From Calditrichota bacterium (lineage in GTDB: Bacteria; Zhuqueibacterota; Zhuqueibacteria; Thermofontimicrobiales; Thermofontimicrobiaceae): a DNA stretch of 38,833 nt. Location: positions 19,676 through 58,508 of the forward strand of contig JAADFU010000018.1 in the NCBI GenBank assembly GCA_013152715.1, read 5' to 3'. This document shows positions 16,701-25,928 of the stretch, piece after piece (positions within the stretch are counted from its first letter, which is position 1; every line of letters starts with the position of its first letter). Below the pieces are notes generated by a model, which had not been told where the DNA came from, did not search any database, and was given only the letters and a program-made list of their open reading frames with translations. The position numbers were made by a program, and so were the translations under genes.

Positions 16701-18184
16701 TAGCGAGTTCTGTGAAATGAGGACAGCAACATACAAATTTGATCCTGAACATCCAACACGACCTGCACCGGGCAAAGAAAATTATTAAACATAGTGGAAA
16801 ACACCAGCGGCTCTCCGTCTGCTGAAAAAGCGTAGCCGCTCAGACAGCGGACATTGGAGATGGTGCCTGTTTTGGCGAAAATCTTTCCTTCGGCGGCAGT
16901 TCCTTTCATGCGATAACCGATTGTGCCATCCACGCCGGCGATGGGAAGACATTGGCGAAAAATTTTCCCGTAGGGATGAAAATACATACGGCGAAAAATC
17001 TTCGTCAGGTACGCCGGAGAAATGTAATCGTAACGACAAAGTCCGGAACCGTCCATGTACTGGTAATTTTCTTTCTGCAAACCGAATCGGCGCAGCGTGC
17101 TCTGAATGACTTTTCTTCCCTCGGCGAATGTGCCGCCTTCTCCGAAATGATAGCCCAGCAATTTTGTCAAACTTTCCGCATACAGATTTTGCGATTCTTT
17201 CAGCAAGATTTTCAAAATATTTTTCAGAGAATCAGAATAGTGAACAAATAGGGTTTGAAACAGCGAGTCATTTTTGACAGCGGGAAAATCATCGGCATCA
17301 ATGGCGTCGCCGGAGACGTGGATGCCGCTTTTCTCCAGCTCGGATTTCAGAGCCGTCGTAAAATAGAGCGTCGGATTGTGAATGGAAATATTCTGGCTGC
17401 GCTTTTTCCCGGGTTCAATAGTTCCGGTCAATTCCACCCGGTTGGTCGTGTACAATCTGCTGATGTTAAAGTCGGTCTCAACGCCAAAAGCTAATTTCGG
17501 AACAATTTCAAGATAGCCAATTTCCGGGAATACTTTAACGTCAATTTTGTCAGCCGCGCTGTCCGCCATGATTGAAAGCGCCGCGTAATTTTCGTTGAAA
17601 ATCAGCCCACCGATTTCCGCGGCGTAGGAATAGGGTAAATTGTCCACAGTCCAGCCGTAGCCGATAAATTCGTCGTCAAAAACATCGTCGATGCCCACGA
17701 CATTTCCGGCAATGGATTCGATGCCCAGCGATTTCAGCGAATCGATCCAGGACGCGAATGCCCGACAACTGTCACGCCGCTGGCAAAACCGATAACCGAT
17801 GGTAGGATCGCCGCTGCCGATGACGATCAAGTCACCTTGCAGCGCAGAACCGACAATTTTCCCATTGGTTACAACGCGGGTCCGGTAGCGAAAATCGGGT
17901 CCAAAATTGAGCAGCGCTGCCGCAGAGGTGGGGATTTTTTCATTGGAGGCAGGCATGAACAATTTTTCTGCATTTTTCGCGTACAAAATTTCCCCGCTTT
18001 GCAGCGATTGCACCATGACGCCCACCAGTGCGCCGGACAATTCCGGAATATCGGTCACTCTCTCCAGCGCAGTTGCAAGCCTTTCTTCCGGCAAAATCAG
18101 CGGTTTTCTCTGGTAAACGCCGGCGCAGCTCATGAGAATAACAGCAAAAAACAGCGGAAGAATCAAATTTTTGCAGCGGAACAT
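16700..18184 (-). CDS. dacB: D-alanyl-D-alanine carboxypeptidase/endopeptidase, PBP4 (DacB) family, lipoprotein
   Basis: PBP4-type serine enzymes trim D-Ala from peptidoglycan stems and cut cross-links. The 494-residue protein has a lipoprotein signal ending LMSC (Cys20). The three active-site motifs are SxxK at Ser80-Lys83 (PASNEK), SxN in ESQNLYAESL, and KTG at 438-440. YMDGSGLCRYDYISP also fits the family. The large insert between SxxK and SxN is the PBP4-specific domain. Anchoring by lipid is not the E. coli arrangement but occurs elsewhere. ATG 18184 was chosen because GGAG lies 8 bases before it and a clean signal follows; a reading from 18283 would add 33 residues before the signal. 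The HAD gene follows with TAATG overlap. Confidence 0.92.
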   Translation of the reverse strand: MFRCKNLILPLFFAVILMSCAGVYQRKPLILPEERLATALERVTDIPELSGALVGVMVQSLQSGEILYAKNAEKLFMPASNEKIPTSAAALLNFGPDFRYRTRVVTNGKIVGSALQGDLIVIGSGDPTIGYRFCQRRDSCRAFASWIDSLKSLGIESIAGNVVGIDDVFDDEFIGYGWTVDNLPYSYAAEIGGLIFNENYAALSIMADSAADKIDVKVFPEIGYLEIVPKLAFGVETDFNISRLYTTNRVELTGTIEPGKKRSQNISIHNPTLYFTTALKSELEKSGIHVSGDAIDADDFPAVKNDSLFQTLFVHYSDSLKNILKILLKESQNLYAESLTKLLGYHFGEGGTFAEGRKVIQSTLRRFGLQKENYQYMDGSGLCRYDYISPAYLTKIFRRMYFHPYGKIFRQCLPIAGVDGTIGYRMKGTAAEGKIFAKTGTISNVRCLSGYAFSADGEPLVFSTMFNNFLCPVQVVLDVQDQICMLLSSFHRTR

Positions 18185-18630
18185 TGGCTTCTCCGAATTG
18201 CAGTGTTCAGAATAATTCCAGACGAATTTTGTCAGAGATGAAACCTTCAAATGCAATATAACAACGTCAGGCGAAAAAGTCAAGCCGAAAGAAAATTTTT
18301 CGATTCAACAGGGAAAAACTTTGCTTAAAACCGGAAAGTGAAATTTTGATCAGTTACAGCGGCAAAAAAGAATGTCAAAAATGCATCAGGCGGTATATTT
18401 TCTGATGCAACTTTCGGAAAAATTATTCGTTAAAATGTTCAACTAACGTTTGCCTATTATTTTGAAATTTAACATACGCAAGCACAAGTTTTCAGTTGTT
18501 TGCTTGTTAAAAGAGTTATGATTGGCAGAGTCATTTTCTGAAGCATTTTCAGGGCAGACTATCCTTCAAGAAACCTTCACCATCTCTGACCAATGATTAA
18601 ACAGAACGATTGAATAAAAGGGGATTTTAG
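18185..18630. other. Divergent intergenic region with a perfect 8-bp inverted repeat
   Basis: This 446-base gap separates the PBP4 gene from the export cluster. TGCATCAG (18382-18389) and CTGATGCA (18402-18409) form a perfect inverted repeat around 12 AT-rich bases; it could be an operator or a small hairpin. TATGAT at 18517-18522 is a possible -10 box for the cluster but lacks a convincing -35. AAAAGGGGA (about 18615-18623) is the ribosome binding site for the gene at 18631. No gene seen. Confidence 0.5.
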
Positions 18631-19533
18631 ATGAGAATCAAGATCGAAGATTTAACCAAACAGTACAAAAACGGCAATCTGGCTCTCAAAGATGTTAATT
18701 TGGAAATCGACAGCGGAATGTTTGGTTTGCTGGGTCCGAACGGCGCCGGCAAAACGACGCTGATGCGAATATTAGTAACGCTGATGAAACCCACCCGCGG
18801 AACGGCGCACTACAACGGACTTGAGTTACGAAAAAACAGACGAGAAATTCGCGCCATGCTGGGTTATCTGCCTCAGGATTTTCGCTTTTTTCAAAAATTA
18901 AAAACGTGGGAATTTCTCGATTACGTCGCCAGTCTTTCAGGCCTGCAAGACAGCAAAAAACGAAAACAAGCTGTCGATGAAATGCTGGAAAAAGTCGGCC
19001 TCTACGAAGCGAGAGACCGCAACGCCAACAAACTCTCCGGCGGCATGAAGCGACGCCTCGGAATCGCGCAAGCGCTCATCGGCGACCCTAAAATCGTTGT
19101 CGTGGACGAACCAACCACCGGACTTGACCCCGAAGAACGAATCCGTTTCCGTAACTTATTAGCCGAAATGGCGGAAAGAGACATCATCATTGTTCTCTCC
19201 ACACATATCGTCGGGGATATTTCCAGCACGTGCAACAACATGGCGCTACTGCACAACGGAGAAGTTGTGTTCAACGCTGCGCCAGACAAACTGATCGACA
19301 AAGCCCGCGGTCATGTCTGGGAAATTAACGCCATCGATAGCGAACTGGAACAAATCAAAGAAAAATATCCCGTCATCTCCACCATTCCTTCAGAAAACGG
19401 GTGGGAAGTGCAAATCGTCGCTGACAAATTGGACGATTTCCCGGGGAAACAAATCGATCCCAATCTGGAGCACGCCTACGTCTATTTCATGGAATTTGAA
19501 ATGGGACAAAAATGGAATGATGATTTGAATTAA
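18631..19533 (+). CDS. ABC transporter ATP-binding protein
   Basis: The 300-residue ATPase has all nucleotide-binding motifs: Walker A GPNGAGKT (35-42), Q-loop in YLPQDF, signature LSGGMKRR (135-142), Walker B IVVVDEPTTGLD with Asp159-Glu160, and the H-loop His192 in STHIV. An extra C-terminal part (about 225-300) follows, as in CcmA/NatA-type subunits serving ABC-2 exporters. It lies 49 bases before the permease-peptidase fusion gene and should energise it. Its core is strikingly like the C-terminal cassette of the RND-ABC fusion in the same cluster: both have SGMFGLLGPNGAGKTTLMRI and ERIRFRNLL. The two probably arose by duplication. It acts on the inner face of the cytoplasmic membrane. Confidence 0.95.
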   Translation: MRIKIEDLTKQYKNGNLALKDVNLEIDSGMFGLLGPNGAGKTTLMRILVTLMKPTRGTAHYNGLELRKNRREIRAMLGYLPQDFRFFQKLKTWEFLDYVASLSGLQDSKKRKQAVDEMLEKVGLYEARDRNANKLSGGMKRRLGIAQALIGDPKIVVVDEPTTGLDPEERIRFRNLLAEMAERDIIIVLSTHIVGDISSTCNNMALLHNGEVVFNAAPDKLIDKARGHVWEINAIDSELEQIKEKYPVISTIPSENGWEVQIVADKLDDFPGKQIDPNLEHAYVYFMEFEMGQKWNDDLN

Positions 19534-19582
19534 TTTGTCAAAACAAGGAAAATCCATCAAATAAAATAGAGAGGATTTTGCG

Positions 19583-22500
19583 ATGTTGTCCTTATATAAA
19601 ATTTTGACCGTCGCTCGCTATGAAATGAAAACCTTGCTGCGAAGCTGGTTTTTTCGTATTTTTTCCATACTTGCCATTCTCATTCTGATTCTCCTCGATA
19701 TTGGCATGCACACCAAAGTTGGACGGACGCCCTGGTTTATGAACGGCTTGAACGCATCGCTGCCCTACATGGACATTCTGTTGCTGAACGTCGTGCAGGC
19801 GATTATCGGCGTTTTTCTGGCGTCCGACTTTCTCAAGCGCGACAAAAAACTGGACACCACAGAAGTTATTTACATGCGCTCTATGACCAACGGCGACTAT
19901 GTGTTGGGAAAAATGCTGGGCATTTTGTTGGTTTTTCTTGCCCTCAATATTATTGTGCTCATTATTTCAGCCATTTTTCATATTTTTTTCAGCCAGGCAA
20001 GCTTTGTTCTCGCGCCGTATTTTCTCTATCCGCTGCTCATCAGCTTACCGACGCTGATGTTTATTTTTGGTCTGTCATTTTTGTTCATGGTAGTCATTCG
20101 CAACCAGGCCGTCACCTTCATTGTTTTGCTGGGCTATATCGCCGTGACGCTTTTTTTCCTCGCCAGTAAAGCGCATTACATTTTTGACTACATGGCATTC
20201 AATGTACCATTGACATATTCTGATTTCGTTGGATTTGGCAATTTAGGAGCGATTCTCATCCATCGTGGTATTTATTTCCTGTTGGGATTGGGTTTTGTCT
20301 TCGCGACAATTTTCATGATCAAGCGCTTGCCACAATCCAGTGCCATGACCCGCTTTTCCGGCGTGTTTTCCGTTCTCTGTATCGCCGCGGCAATAACGCT
20401 GGGATTTGTCTATCTCTCCGGGTTTTCTCAGGGGACAGAGCTCAGAAGCGGCATCATGGAATTGAACAAACAGTTCGTTGACAAAGCAGCGGTTCAGCCC
20501 GTGCGCTACGACGTTACTTTGCTGCATCAGGGCGACAAAATTGACGTCAACGCCAAGCTCGTTTTCAAAAACGCCACCGACAAAAATATCGACGAGTATC
20601 TTTTTACTCTCAACCCCGGACTCAAAGTGAAAGCGGTCAGTTCCCGCTCTGGCAAGATTAGTTTTACTCAGCAAAAGAATCTCATCCTCGTGAATCCGAC
20701 GGCTCCGCTATCGCCGGGACAAGTTGATTCCTTGACTTTCGCTTACGCCGGTTCAATTAACGAACAGGCTTGTTACCTTGACGCCGACGAAAAGGCGCGT
20801 CAGAAATTGTACCGACTATGGATGTACAATGTCGCCAAAAAATTTGCGTTCATTGAGCCCGACTATGTGCTATTAACTCCGGCAGCGGAGTGGTACCCCG
20901 GCGCCGGGTTGCCGACCAGCGCACTTTATCCTCAAAAAACGAACAAAAATTTCTTCTCATTCAATTTAAATGTCAAAACAAATCCCAAGTTTACTGTCAT
21001 TTCTCAGGGAAGAATGGAAGACAAAGGCGACGGCAAATTCGTTTTCACTTCGGACAGGCCATTGACTCAGCGCACGCTGGTCATTGGGAAATATGAGCAG
21101 AAATCTATCGCTGTGGATAGCGTGAATTATCGTCTGTTTTATTTAAAATCCCATGATTATTTTTCTTCGTATTTCACCGATATTGGCGACACGCTGGCGG
21201 CGCTCATTCGCGACACAAAACAAGACTACGAAAATAAAATCGGACTGGAATATGTCTTTCCTCGTTTCTCTCTGGTTGAAGTTCCCATTCAATTTTTCTA
21301 TTATCCGCACTTGTGGACAGTCGGCACCGAGGCGGTGCAACCGGAAATGGCGTTGGTGCACGAAAAAGGCATATTAATGAATGGCGCAGATTTTAGCAAC
21401 CAATTTCGTTGGCAAAAACGGATGACAGATCGCAGCAATCAATCTATCACGCCGGAAGAGCGACAAAGCAACGTTTTTACGCAATTTTTGCGCAGCGGCC
21501 TTTTAAATAGCGGGTTTCGGCGCATGTTTTTCGAAGAAAGCATGTTGGGGCTGCATCCCGATTATCACGTTTTCCCCAATTATTTTACCTACGTCAATAA
21601 TTTCTCATCTTCATCAGCGCCAATTTTTAACGTCGCTTTTGAATCTTATTTGAGCGAGAAAACAAGTAATCCCGTCTCCGGTTTCCGGCGTTTTTTTGTC
21701 GGATTGACCGACGATGAAAAGGCAAATCTTGCTCTTGCGAATCAAAGCCTGGAGGAGCTTCTGAAAGATCCTGCCAAAAAAGACATCATCGACGGCGTGC
21801 TAAAACTAAAAGGTCAATATCTCTTTCAGTACATTCAAAGTCAAATCAAAGCAGAGAAGTTCGATACTTTTATCTCTGATTTTCTCAGCCAGCACCATTT
21901 TTCAACCACCAAAATCTCTGAATTCACGACTGCTTTGAAGCAAAAATCAAATTTTGATCTGATGCCGTATTTTGAACAATGGTACAAAACCAAAAAATTG
22001 CCCGCGTTTTTGACGACCAACATCGTCGCTTACAAATTTATCGACAACGATCGCACTCGCTATCAAATTAAATTCAAAATCGAAAACACTGAAGACGTGG
22101 AAGGTTTGATTTCAGTCAGCTTTCGCATGGCCGGCGGTCACGGCAGATTTTTTGGCATGGGCAGATCAGGCGCCGACCAGCCGGAAGAAAAATTTTTCCG
22201 CATAGGCGCGAACGAAATCAAAGAGATCGGCGTTGTCCTCGATGACGAACCGCGAATGTTGACAATTAATACCTTAATTTCCAAAAATCTGCCGGCTACC
22301 ATCAGCCGCCGTTTCGATAATCTGGAAATGGACAAAAAAGCAGTCGCCTTTGAAGGAGTCCGTAATTTGAAGGATCATTTGAGATGGATTGAGCCGAACG
22401 AAATCGTCGTGGACAATGAAGACGCCGGATTTGCCGCGCTCTCACAACACCAAGAAAGTTTTATTAAAAAATTATTCCGGTCTAAAAACACAGAGGACGA

Positions 22501-22927
22501 AAAATATATCGGCTTTAATTTCTGGCGTCCGCCGGCAAATTGGCGCGCTACGACCAACGCCGACTTTTTCGGCAAATTTATCCATTCGGCGCATTACCTC
22601 AAATCCGGAGACGGAAACAAAAGGGCTGTTTGGACCGCTGAAATTAAAAAAAGCGGGCAATACGACGTCTATTATTACTCGACAAAAATCGAAATGCCCT
22701 GGATGCGAAGAGGACGCAGGAAAAACAATTTCATTCAGGACTTCCATTTCATCGTTCACCATGACGACGGAGAAGAAGAAGTGGAGCTTGACATGAGCAA
22801 CGTAGAAACAGGCTGGTCTCTTTTGGGCACGTATTACATTTCCGCCGGCAAGACTCAGGTCGAATTGACAAATAAATCCAAAGGCAGAGTCGTATTTGCC
22901 GACGCCGTCAAATGGGTCAGACATTAA
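19583..22927 (+). CDS. ABC-2 type permease fused to M1-peptidase-like and golvesin-like domains
   Basis: The 1114-residue protein begins with an ABC-2 type membrane domain (TM1 at about 22-43, further helices to about 275). A large extracytoplasmic region (about 300-850) follows the fold order of M1 aminopeptidases. The expected zinc motif HExxH is absent; EAVQPEMALVHEKG near 584-597 stands in its place, so this domain is probably inactive. The last 140 residues (about 975-1114: FWRPPANW, ADFFGKFIHSAHYLKSGDG, AVWTAEIKKSGQYDVYYY, GRVVFADAVKWV) resemble the golvesin/Xly carbohydrate-binding-like domain. ABC permeases fused to M1-like domains are known; the added C-terminal domain is less familiar to me. 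With the ATPase 49 bases upstream it forms an exporter or an envelope machine that handles a surface peptide or glycan (inference). Confidence 0.85.
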   Translation: MLSLYKILTVARYEMKTLLRSWFFRIFSILAILILILLDIGMHTKVGRTPWFMNGLNASLPYMDILLLNVVQAIIGVFLASDFLKRDKKLDTTEVIYMRSMTNGDYVLGKMLGILLVFLALNIIVLIISAIFHIFFSQASFVLAPYFLYPLLISLPTLMFIFGLSFLFMVVIRNQAVTFIVLLGYIAVTLFFLASKAHYIFDYMAFNVPLTYSDFVGFGNLGAILIHRGIYFLLGLGFVFATIFMIKRLPQSSAMTRFSGVFSVLCIAAAITLGFVYLSGFSQGTELRSGIMELNKQFVDKAAVQPVRYDVTLLHQGDKIDVNAKLVFKNATDKNIDEYLFTLNPGLKVKAVSSRSGKISFTQQKNLILVNPTAPLSPGQVDSLTFAYAGSINEQACYLDADEKARQKLYRLWMYNVAKKFAFIEPDYVLLTPAAEWYPGAGLPTSALYPQKTNKNFFSFNLNVKTNPKFTVISQGRMEDKGDGKFVFTSDRPLTQRTLVIGKYEQKSIAVDSVNYRLFYLKSHDYFSSYFTDIGDTLAALIRDTKQDYENKIGLEYVFPRFSLVEVPIQFFYYPHLWTVGTEAVQPEMALVHEKGILMNGADFSNQFRWQKRMTDRSNQSITPEERQSNVFTQFLRSGLLNSGFRRMFFEESMLGLHPDYHVFPNYFTYVNNFSSSSAPIFNVAFESYLSEKTSNPVSGFRRFFVGLTDDEKANLALANQSLEELLKDPAKKDIIDGVLKLKGQYLFQYIQSQIKAEKFDTFISDFLSQHHFSTTKISEFTTALKQKSNFDLMPYFEQWYKTKKLPAFLTTNIVAYKFIDNDRTRYQIKFKIENTEDVEGLISVSFRMAGGHGRFFGMGRSGADQPEEKFFRIGANEIKEIGVVLDDEPRMLTINTLISKNLPATISRRFDNLEMDKKAVAFEGVRNLKDHLRWIEPNEIVVDNEDAGFAALSQHQESFIKKLFRSKNTEDEKYIGFNFWRPPANWRATTNADFFGKFIHSAHYLKSGDGNKRAVWTAEIKKSGQYDVYYYSTKIEMPWMRRGRRKNNFIQDFHFIVHHDDGEEEVELDMSNVETGWSLLGTYYISAGKTQVELTNKSKGRVVFADAVKWVRH

Positions 22928-23013
22928 TTGATTTGACAGTGGTGATTTTTTATTAACTTAATTTCATGATCGGCAAAACAAAAACTTTTGCGCGAAATAA
23001 ACTTCAGTCTTCA

Positions 23014-23050
23014 GCCACCAATTGGCAGAGGACACCGAGAAAAATTAAGA
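23014..23050. repeat. CACAGAGA-type quasi-periodic sequence
   Basis: The stretch from GCCACCAATTGGCAGAG through GACACCGAGAAAAATT (23014-23046) resembles, with changes, the string ACCACAGAGGACACAGAGAAA that I recall between genes in many bacterial genomes. Related strings occur here at 16033-16050 and, on the other strand, 24706-24755. It sits directly upstream of the second TolC gene. Confidence 0.4.
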
Positions 23051-23072
23051 AACAATTGAAGGATTTTGAAAA

Positions 23073-24569
23073 ATGTGTGTCTTAAAAAAAACCATTTTCC
23101 GGAAAGTCGGACTCTTGTTCTCAATTCTGCTTTTTTCCACTATTGCATTTGCGCAAGAGCCGCTGACGCTGCACAAGGCGCTGCAGATTGCCATGAATAA
23201 CAGTCCGCAGATTAAGCATTCTCAACTCAATCTCGAGAGAAGCCGAGAAATGCTCAACGCACAAAAAGCGTCACTGAAGTCGCAATTCAGCCTGTCACTG
23301 ACGCCGTTCAGCTATACGCACAGTCAGCAATTTTTTGACTTTTTCTCCACCTGGTACAAGAGCGAAAGCAAACAATCAACCAGCCAGTTTATGATCTCTC
23401 AGCCCATTCCCTGGACCGACGGCACTCTGTCCTTGATCAATCAATTTGGCTGGCGGGATTCTTACAGCGAGGATCCGACTTCCCGAACAAGCGGCAACAG
23501 CAGCAAAACGTACAGCAATGATCTTTACCTCAGTTTTCGGCAGCCACTGTTCACCTACAACCGGACAAAATTGGAGTTGAACACTCTAAAATTAGACCTG
23601 GAAAACGCTGCTTTGAGTTACGCCATTCAAAAACTTTTTCTTGAATATCAGGTCACACAAGATTTTTATAATGTGTATCTGAAAAAAGCCAGTCTTGACA
23701 TAGCGATCGACGAATACAAAAATCGGCAGGAGAGCTACAAGATTATTAAAAACAAAGTGGACGCCGGTCTGGCTGCGCGAGAGGAATTGTATCAGGCAGA
23801 GTTGGACATGACCTCCAGCAAGTCCTCAGTGCAAAATTCGCAAACCGAGTTGGAAAACGTGATGGATTCGTTCAAGAAATTGATCGGCCTGTCGATTTTT
23901 GACGACATCTCAGTCACGGCGGATATCGCGCACCATCCGGTTGAAGTGAATTTACAAAAAGCGCTGGATACGGCCCTCAAATATCGCATGGAATTGCGGC
24001 AAAAAGAGATCGCCGTCGATAACGCCAAATTCAACCTCATTCAAGCATCGGCGACTAATGAGTTCCGCGGCGATTTGAGTTTGTCCTACGGCATCATAGG
24101 CACCGACGAAAATGTGAATAGTGTTTTCGACGCGCCGACTAAAAACGAACGTTTTTCCATCCAATTCAACATCCCGCTTTTCGATTGGGGACAAAAAAAA
24201 TCGCGTATTAAAGCGTTTACGGCTTCGGTGAAAGACAAAGAATTATCCATGGACGACCAGAAAACCGATATCATCATCCAGGTCAGACAGGCGTATCGAA
24301 ATCTGAAAAACCTCGTTAATCAGATTGAAATTGCCAACCAAAACGTACGCAACGCGCAACTCACTTACGATATCAATTTAGAGCGTTACAAAAACGGCGA
24401 CATCACGAGCATGGATTTGAATCTGTTCCAGAATCAGCTCTCGCAGGCAAAGATGAATCGCATCAGCGCTCTGATCAATTACAAATTGGAGTTGCTCAAC
24501 TTGAAAGTGTTGTCTCTTTACGATTTCGAAAAAGATCAACAGGTTGTGCCGCAAATTGAGCAATACTGA
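23073..24569 (+). CDS. TolC family outer membrane efflux channel (export cluster 2)
   Basis: The 498-residue protein has a signal peptide (VGLLFSILLFSTIAFAQ) and the TolC repeat starts LTLHKALQIAMNNSPQIKHSQLNLE and, after the midpoint, VNLQKALDTALKYRMELRQKEIAVD. Each is followed by long heptad-like helices, then IPLFDWGQKKSRIKAF and the final YKNGDITSMDLNLFQNQLSQAKM. It is expected to form the outer-membrane exit duct for the adaptor and pumps encoded next. It differs clearly from the TolC protein at 4064-5494, so the two systems probably have their own channels. GAAGGA (23058-23063) lies 9 bases before ATG 23073. The adaptor gene begins 211 bases later. Confidence 0.92.
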   Translation: MCVLKKTIFRKVGLLFSILLFSTIAFAQEPLTLHKALQIAMNNSPQIKHSQLNLERSREMLNAQKASLKSQFSLSLTPFSYTHSQQFFDFFSTWYKSESKQSTSQFMISQPIPWTDGTLSLINQFGWRDSYSEDPTSRTSGNSSKTYSNDLYLSFRQPLFTYNRTKLELNTLKLDLENAALSYAIQKLFLEYQVTQDFYNVYLKKASLDIAIDEYKNRQESYKIIKNKVDAGLAAREELYQAELDMTSSKSSVQNSQTELENVMDSFKKLIGLSIFDDISVTADIAHHPVEVNLQKALDTALKYRMELRQKEIAVDNAKFNLIQASATNEFRGDLSLSYGIIGTDENVNSVFDAPTKNERFSIQFNIPLFDWGQKKSRIKAFTASVKDKELSMDDQKTDIIIQVRQAYRNLKNLVNQIEIANQNVRNAQLTYDINLERYKNGDITSMDLNLFQNQLSQAKMNRISALINYKLELLNLKVLSLYDFEKDQQVVPQIEQY

Positions 24570-24705
24570 TAGCTATTTTTCTGCATTGCGTGCGAAAAAA
24601 ATGGTCGAAAATTTATCCGGATTTGACAAAAAAGCTCATTATTTTTTTAGCTGAAACGTTTTGATTTTATTTTTTATGAACATCTGCAGCAAACGCAAGC
24701 CTTAT

Positions 24706-24755
24706 CGTGGTTTCTCTTTTCTCTCTGTGGTCTCTGCGATTCTGCGGCTGAATAA
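24706..24755. repeat. CACAGAGA-type quasi-periodic sequence (minus-strand sense) before the adaptor gene
   Basis: The run reads TGGTTTCTC, CTCTCTGTGG, TCTCTGCGA and TCTGCGGCTGAAT in succession, units of about 9-10 bases; its reverse complement gives CGCAGAGACCACAGAGAGAAA. It lies within an in-frame extension upstream of the adaptor gene that I do not regard as coding. The rest of the 24570-24780 gap shows no gene. Confidence 0.5.
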
Positions 24756-24780
24756 GTATAAAAAAACAAAGGAGTTAAGC

Positions 24781-25836
24781 GTGAAACTGAAGTCAACAAT
24801 TTTGCTTTTGGGAATGATCGTTTTTTTGATCGGATGCGGCGGTCAACAGGGCGACACCGGCGCTGAAGTTGCAGTTCCGGTATCCGTGCAAGAGATAAAG
24901 AAAAAACCCATCGAAGAATTTCTGACAGCGACGGGTACGGTCAAAGCCATTAAAGAAGCGACATTGAAATCGGAAACATCGGGACTTTATCGTCTCGCGA
25001 CGAATCCAAAGACGGGAAAGCCTTACGGATTGGGCGATTTTGTGCCGCAAGGCGCCGTAATTATTTATCTTGACAACCCTGAGTTAGAAAGCTCAATTAT
25101 GATTGAGTCAAAAAAGTTGGAACTGGAAGTATCCAAACAGGAACTGGAAAAACAAAAATCGCTTTACGAAAAAGGCGGTGCAACTTACCGCGATTTGAAA
25201 AATGCAGAAAAAAGCTACATGAACGCGCAGTATAGCTATGAGAACGCAAAAATTCAATTGGCAAAACTGAAGATCGTCGCTCCTTTTGGCGGCGTCATCG
25301 TTGATTTGCCTTATTTCACTTCTGGCGTGAAAGTGGACGCCGGACAAACAATGGTAAAAATGATGAACTACCGCCGGTTGTACATGGAAGTTAACCTCCC
25401 CGGCAAATGGTTAGGTCAGGTAAAAGAAAATCAGCCGGTGCGTGTGATGAATTACACGATGCCCGAAGACACGTTGCCCGGTCGCATCTCTCAGGTTTCC
25501 CCGGCGCTGGATTCGGACACGCGTTCTTTCAAATCCACTATTTTGGTAGAAAATCCGGACTGGAAATTGCGACCCGGCATGTTCGCCAAGGCGGAAATTG
25601 TCATTGCGCGCAAAGATAGCGCTATTGTAATTCCCAAAGATGTTATTCTGGTGAAACGTCGCGGCAAAACTGTTTTTGTCGCGGAAAAGGGCGCGGCGCT
25701 GGAACGAGTGATTTCGACCGGACTGGAGAATCCGGATGAAGTCGAAGTAACCGACGGGCTAAAAGAAAACGAGCGGTTGGTTATCAAAGGATTTGAAACT
25801 TTGCGGCATCGGTCGAAAGTGAAAATCATTCGTTAA
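24781..25836 (+). CDS. RND efflux periplasmic adaptor, lipoprotein (export cluster 2)
   Basis: The 351-residue adaptor begins with a lipoprotein signal LLLGMIVFLIGC (Cys19). It then has a barrel-sandwich half with ATGTVKAIKEATLKSETSG, a coiled-coil hairpin (about 95-150, LEVSKQELEKQKSLYEKGGATYRDLKNAEKS), the closing half KIVAPFGGVIVDLPYF, and beta-barrel parts with KLRPGMFAKAEIVI. I chose GTG 24781 because AAAGGAG lies 6-7 bases before it and it gives a clean signal. A reading from ATG 24661 would add 40 residues that are translated repeat DNA. It should dock the RND permease encoded 92 bases downstream, and perhaps the RND-ABC fusion, to the TolC channel upstream. Confidence 0.92.
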   Translation: MKLKSTILLLGMIVFLIGCGGQQGDTGAEVAVPVSVQEIKKKPIEEFLTATGTVKAIKEATLKSETSGLYRLATNPKTGKPYGLGDFVPQGAVIIYLDNPELESSIMIESKKLELEVSKQELEKQKSLYEKGGATYRDLKNAEKSYMNAQYSYENAKIQLAKLKIVAPFGGVIVDLPYFTSGVKVDAGQTMVKMMNYRRLYMEVNLPGKWLGQVKENQPVRVMNYTMPEDTLPGRISQVSPALDSDTRSFKSTILVENPDWKLRPGMFAKAEIVIARKDSAIVIPKDVILVKRRGKTVFVAEKGAALERVISTGLENPDEVEVTDGLKENERLVIKGFETLRHRSKVKIIR

Positions 25837-25928
25837 AATGAACGTCAGAAGCGCCAATTGAATTTTGTTCGCCGACTTTTCTGGCAATCAAAATGAGTTT
25901 GAGAGATTTCAAATAAAAAGAAAGAACT

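Noticed and set aside
16701-16775. Longer start for the HAD protein
   Set aside because: It lies inside the PBP4 gene; the TAATG overlap at 16698-16702 gives a better start.
18185-18283. Longer start for the PBP4-type protein
   Set aside because: It would place 33 residues before an otherwise ideal lipoprotein signal, and GGAG precedes ATG 18184.
24661-24780. 40-residue N-terminal extension of the adaptor
   Set aside because: It is translated repeat DNA; GTG 24781 has AAAGGAG before it and gives a proper lipoprotein signal.
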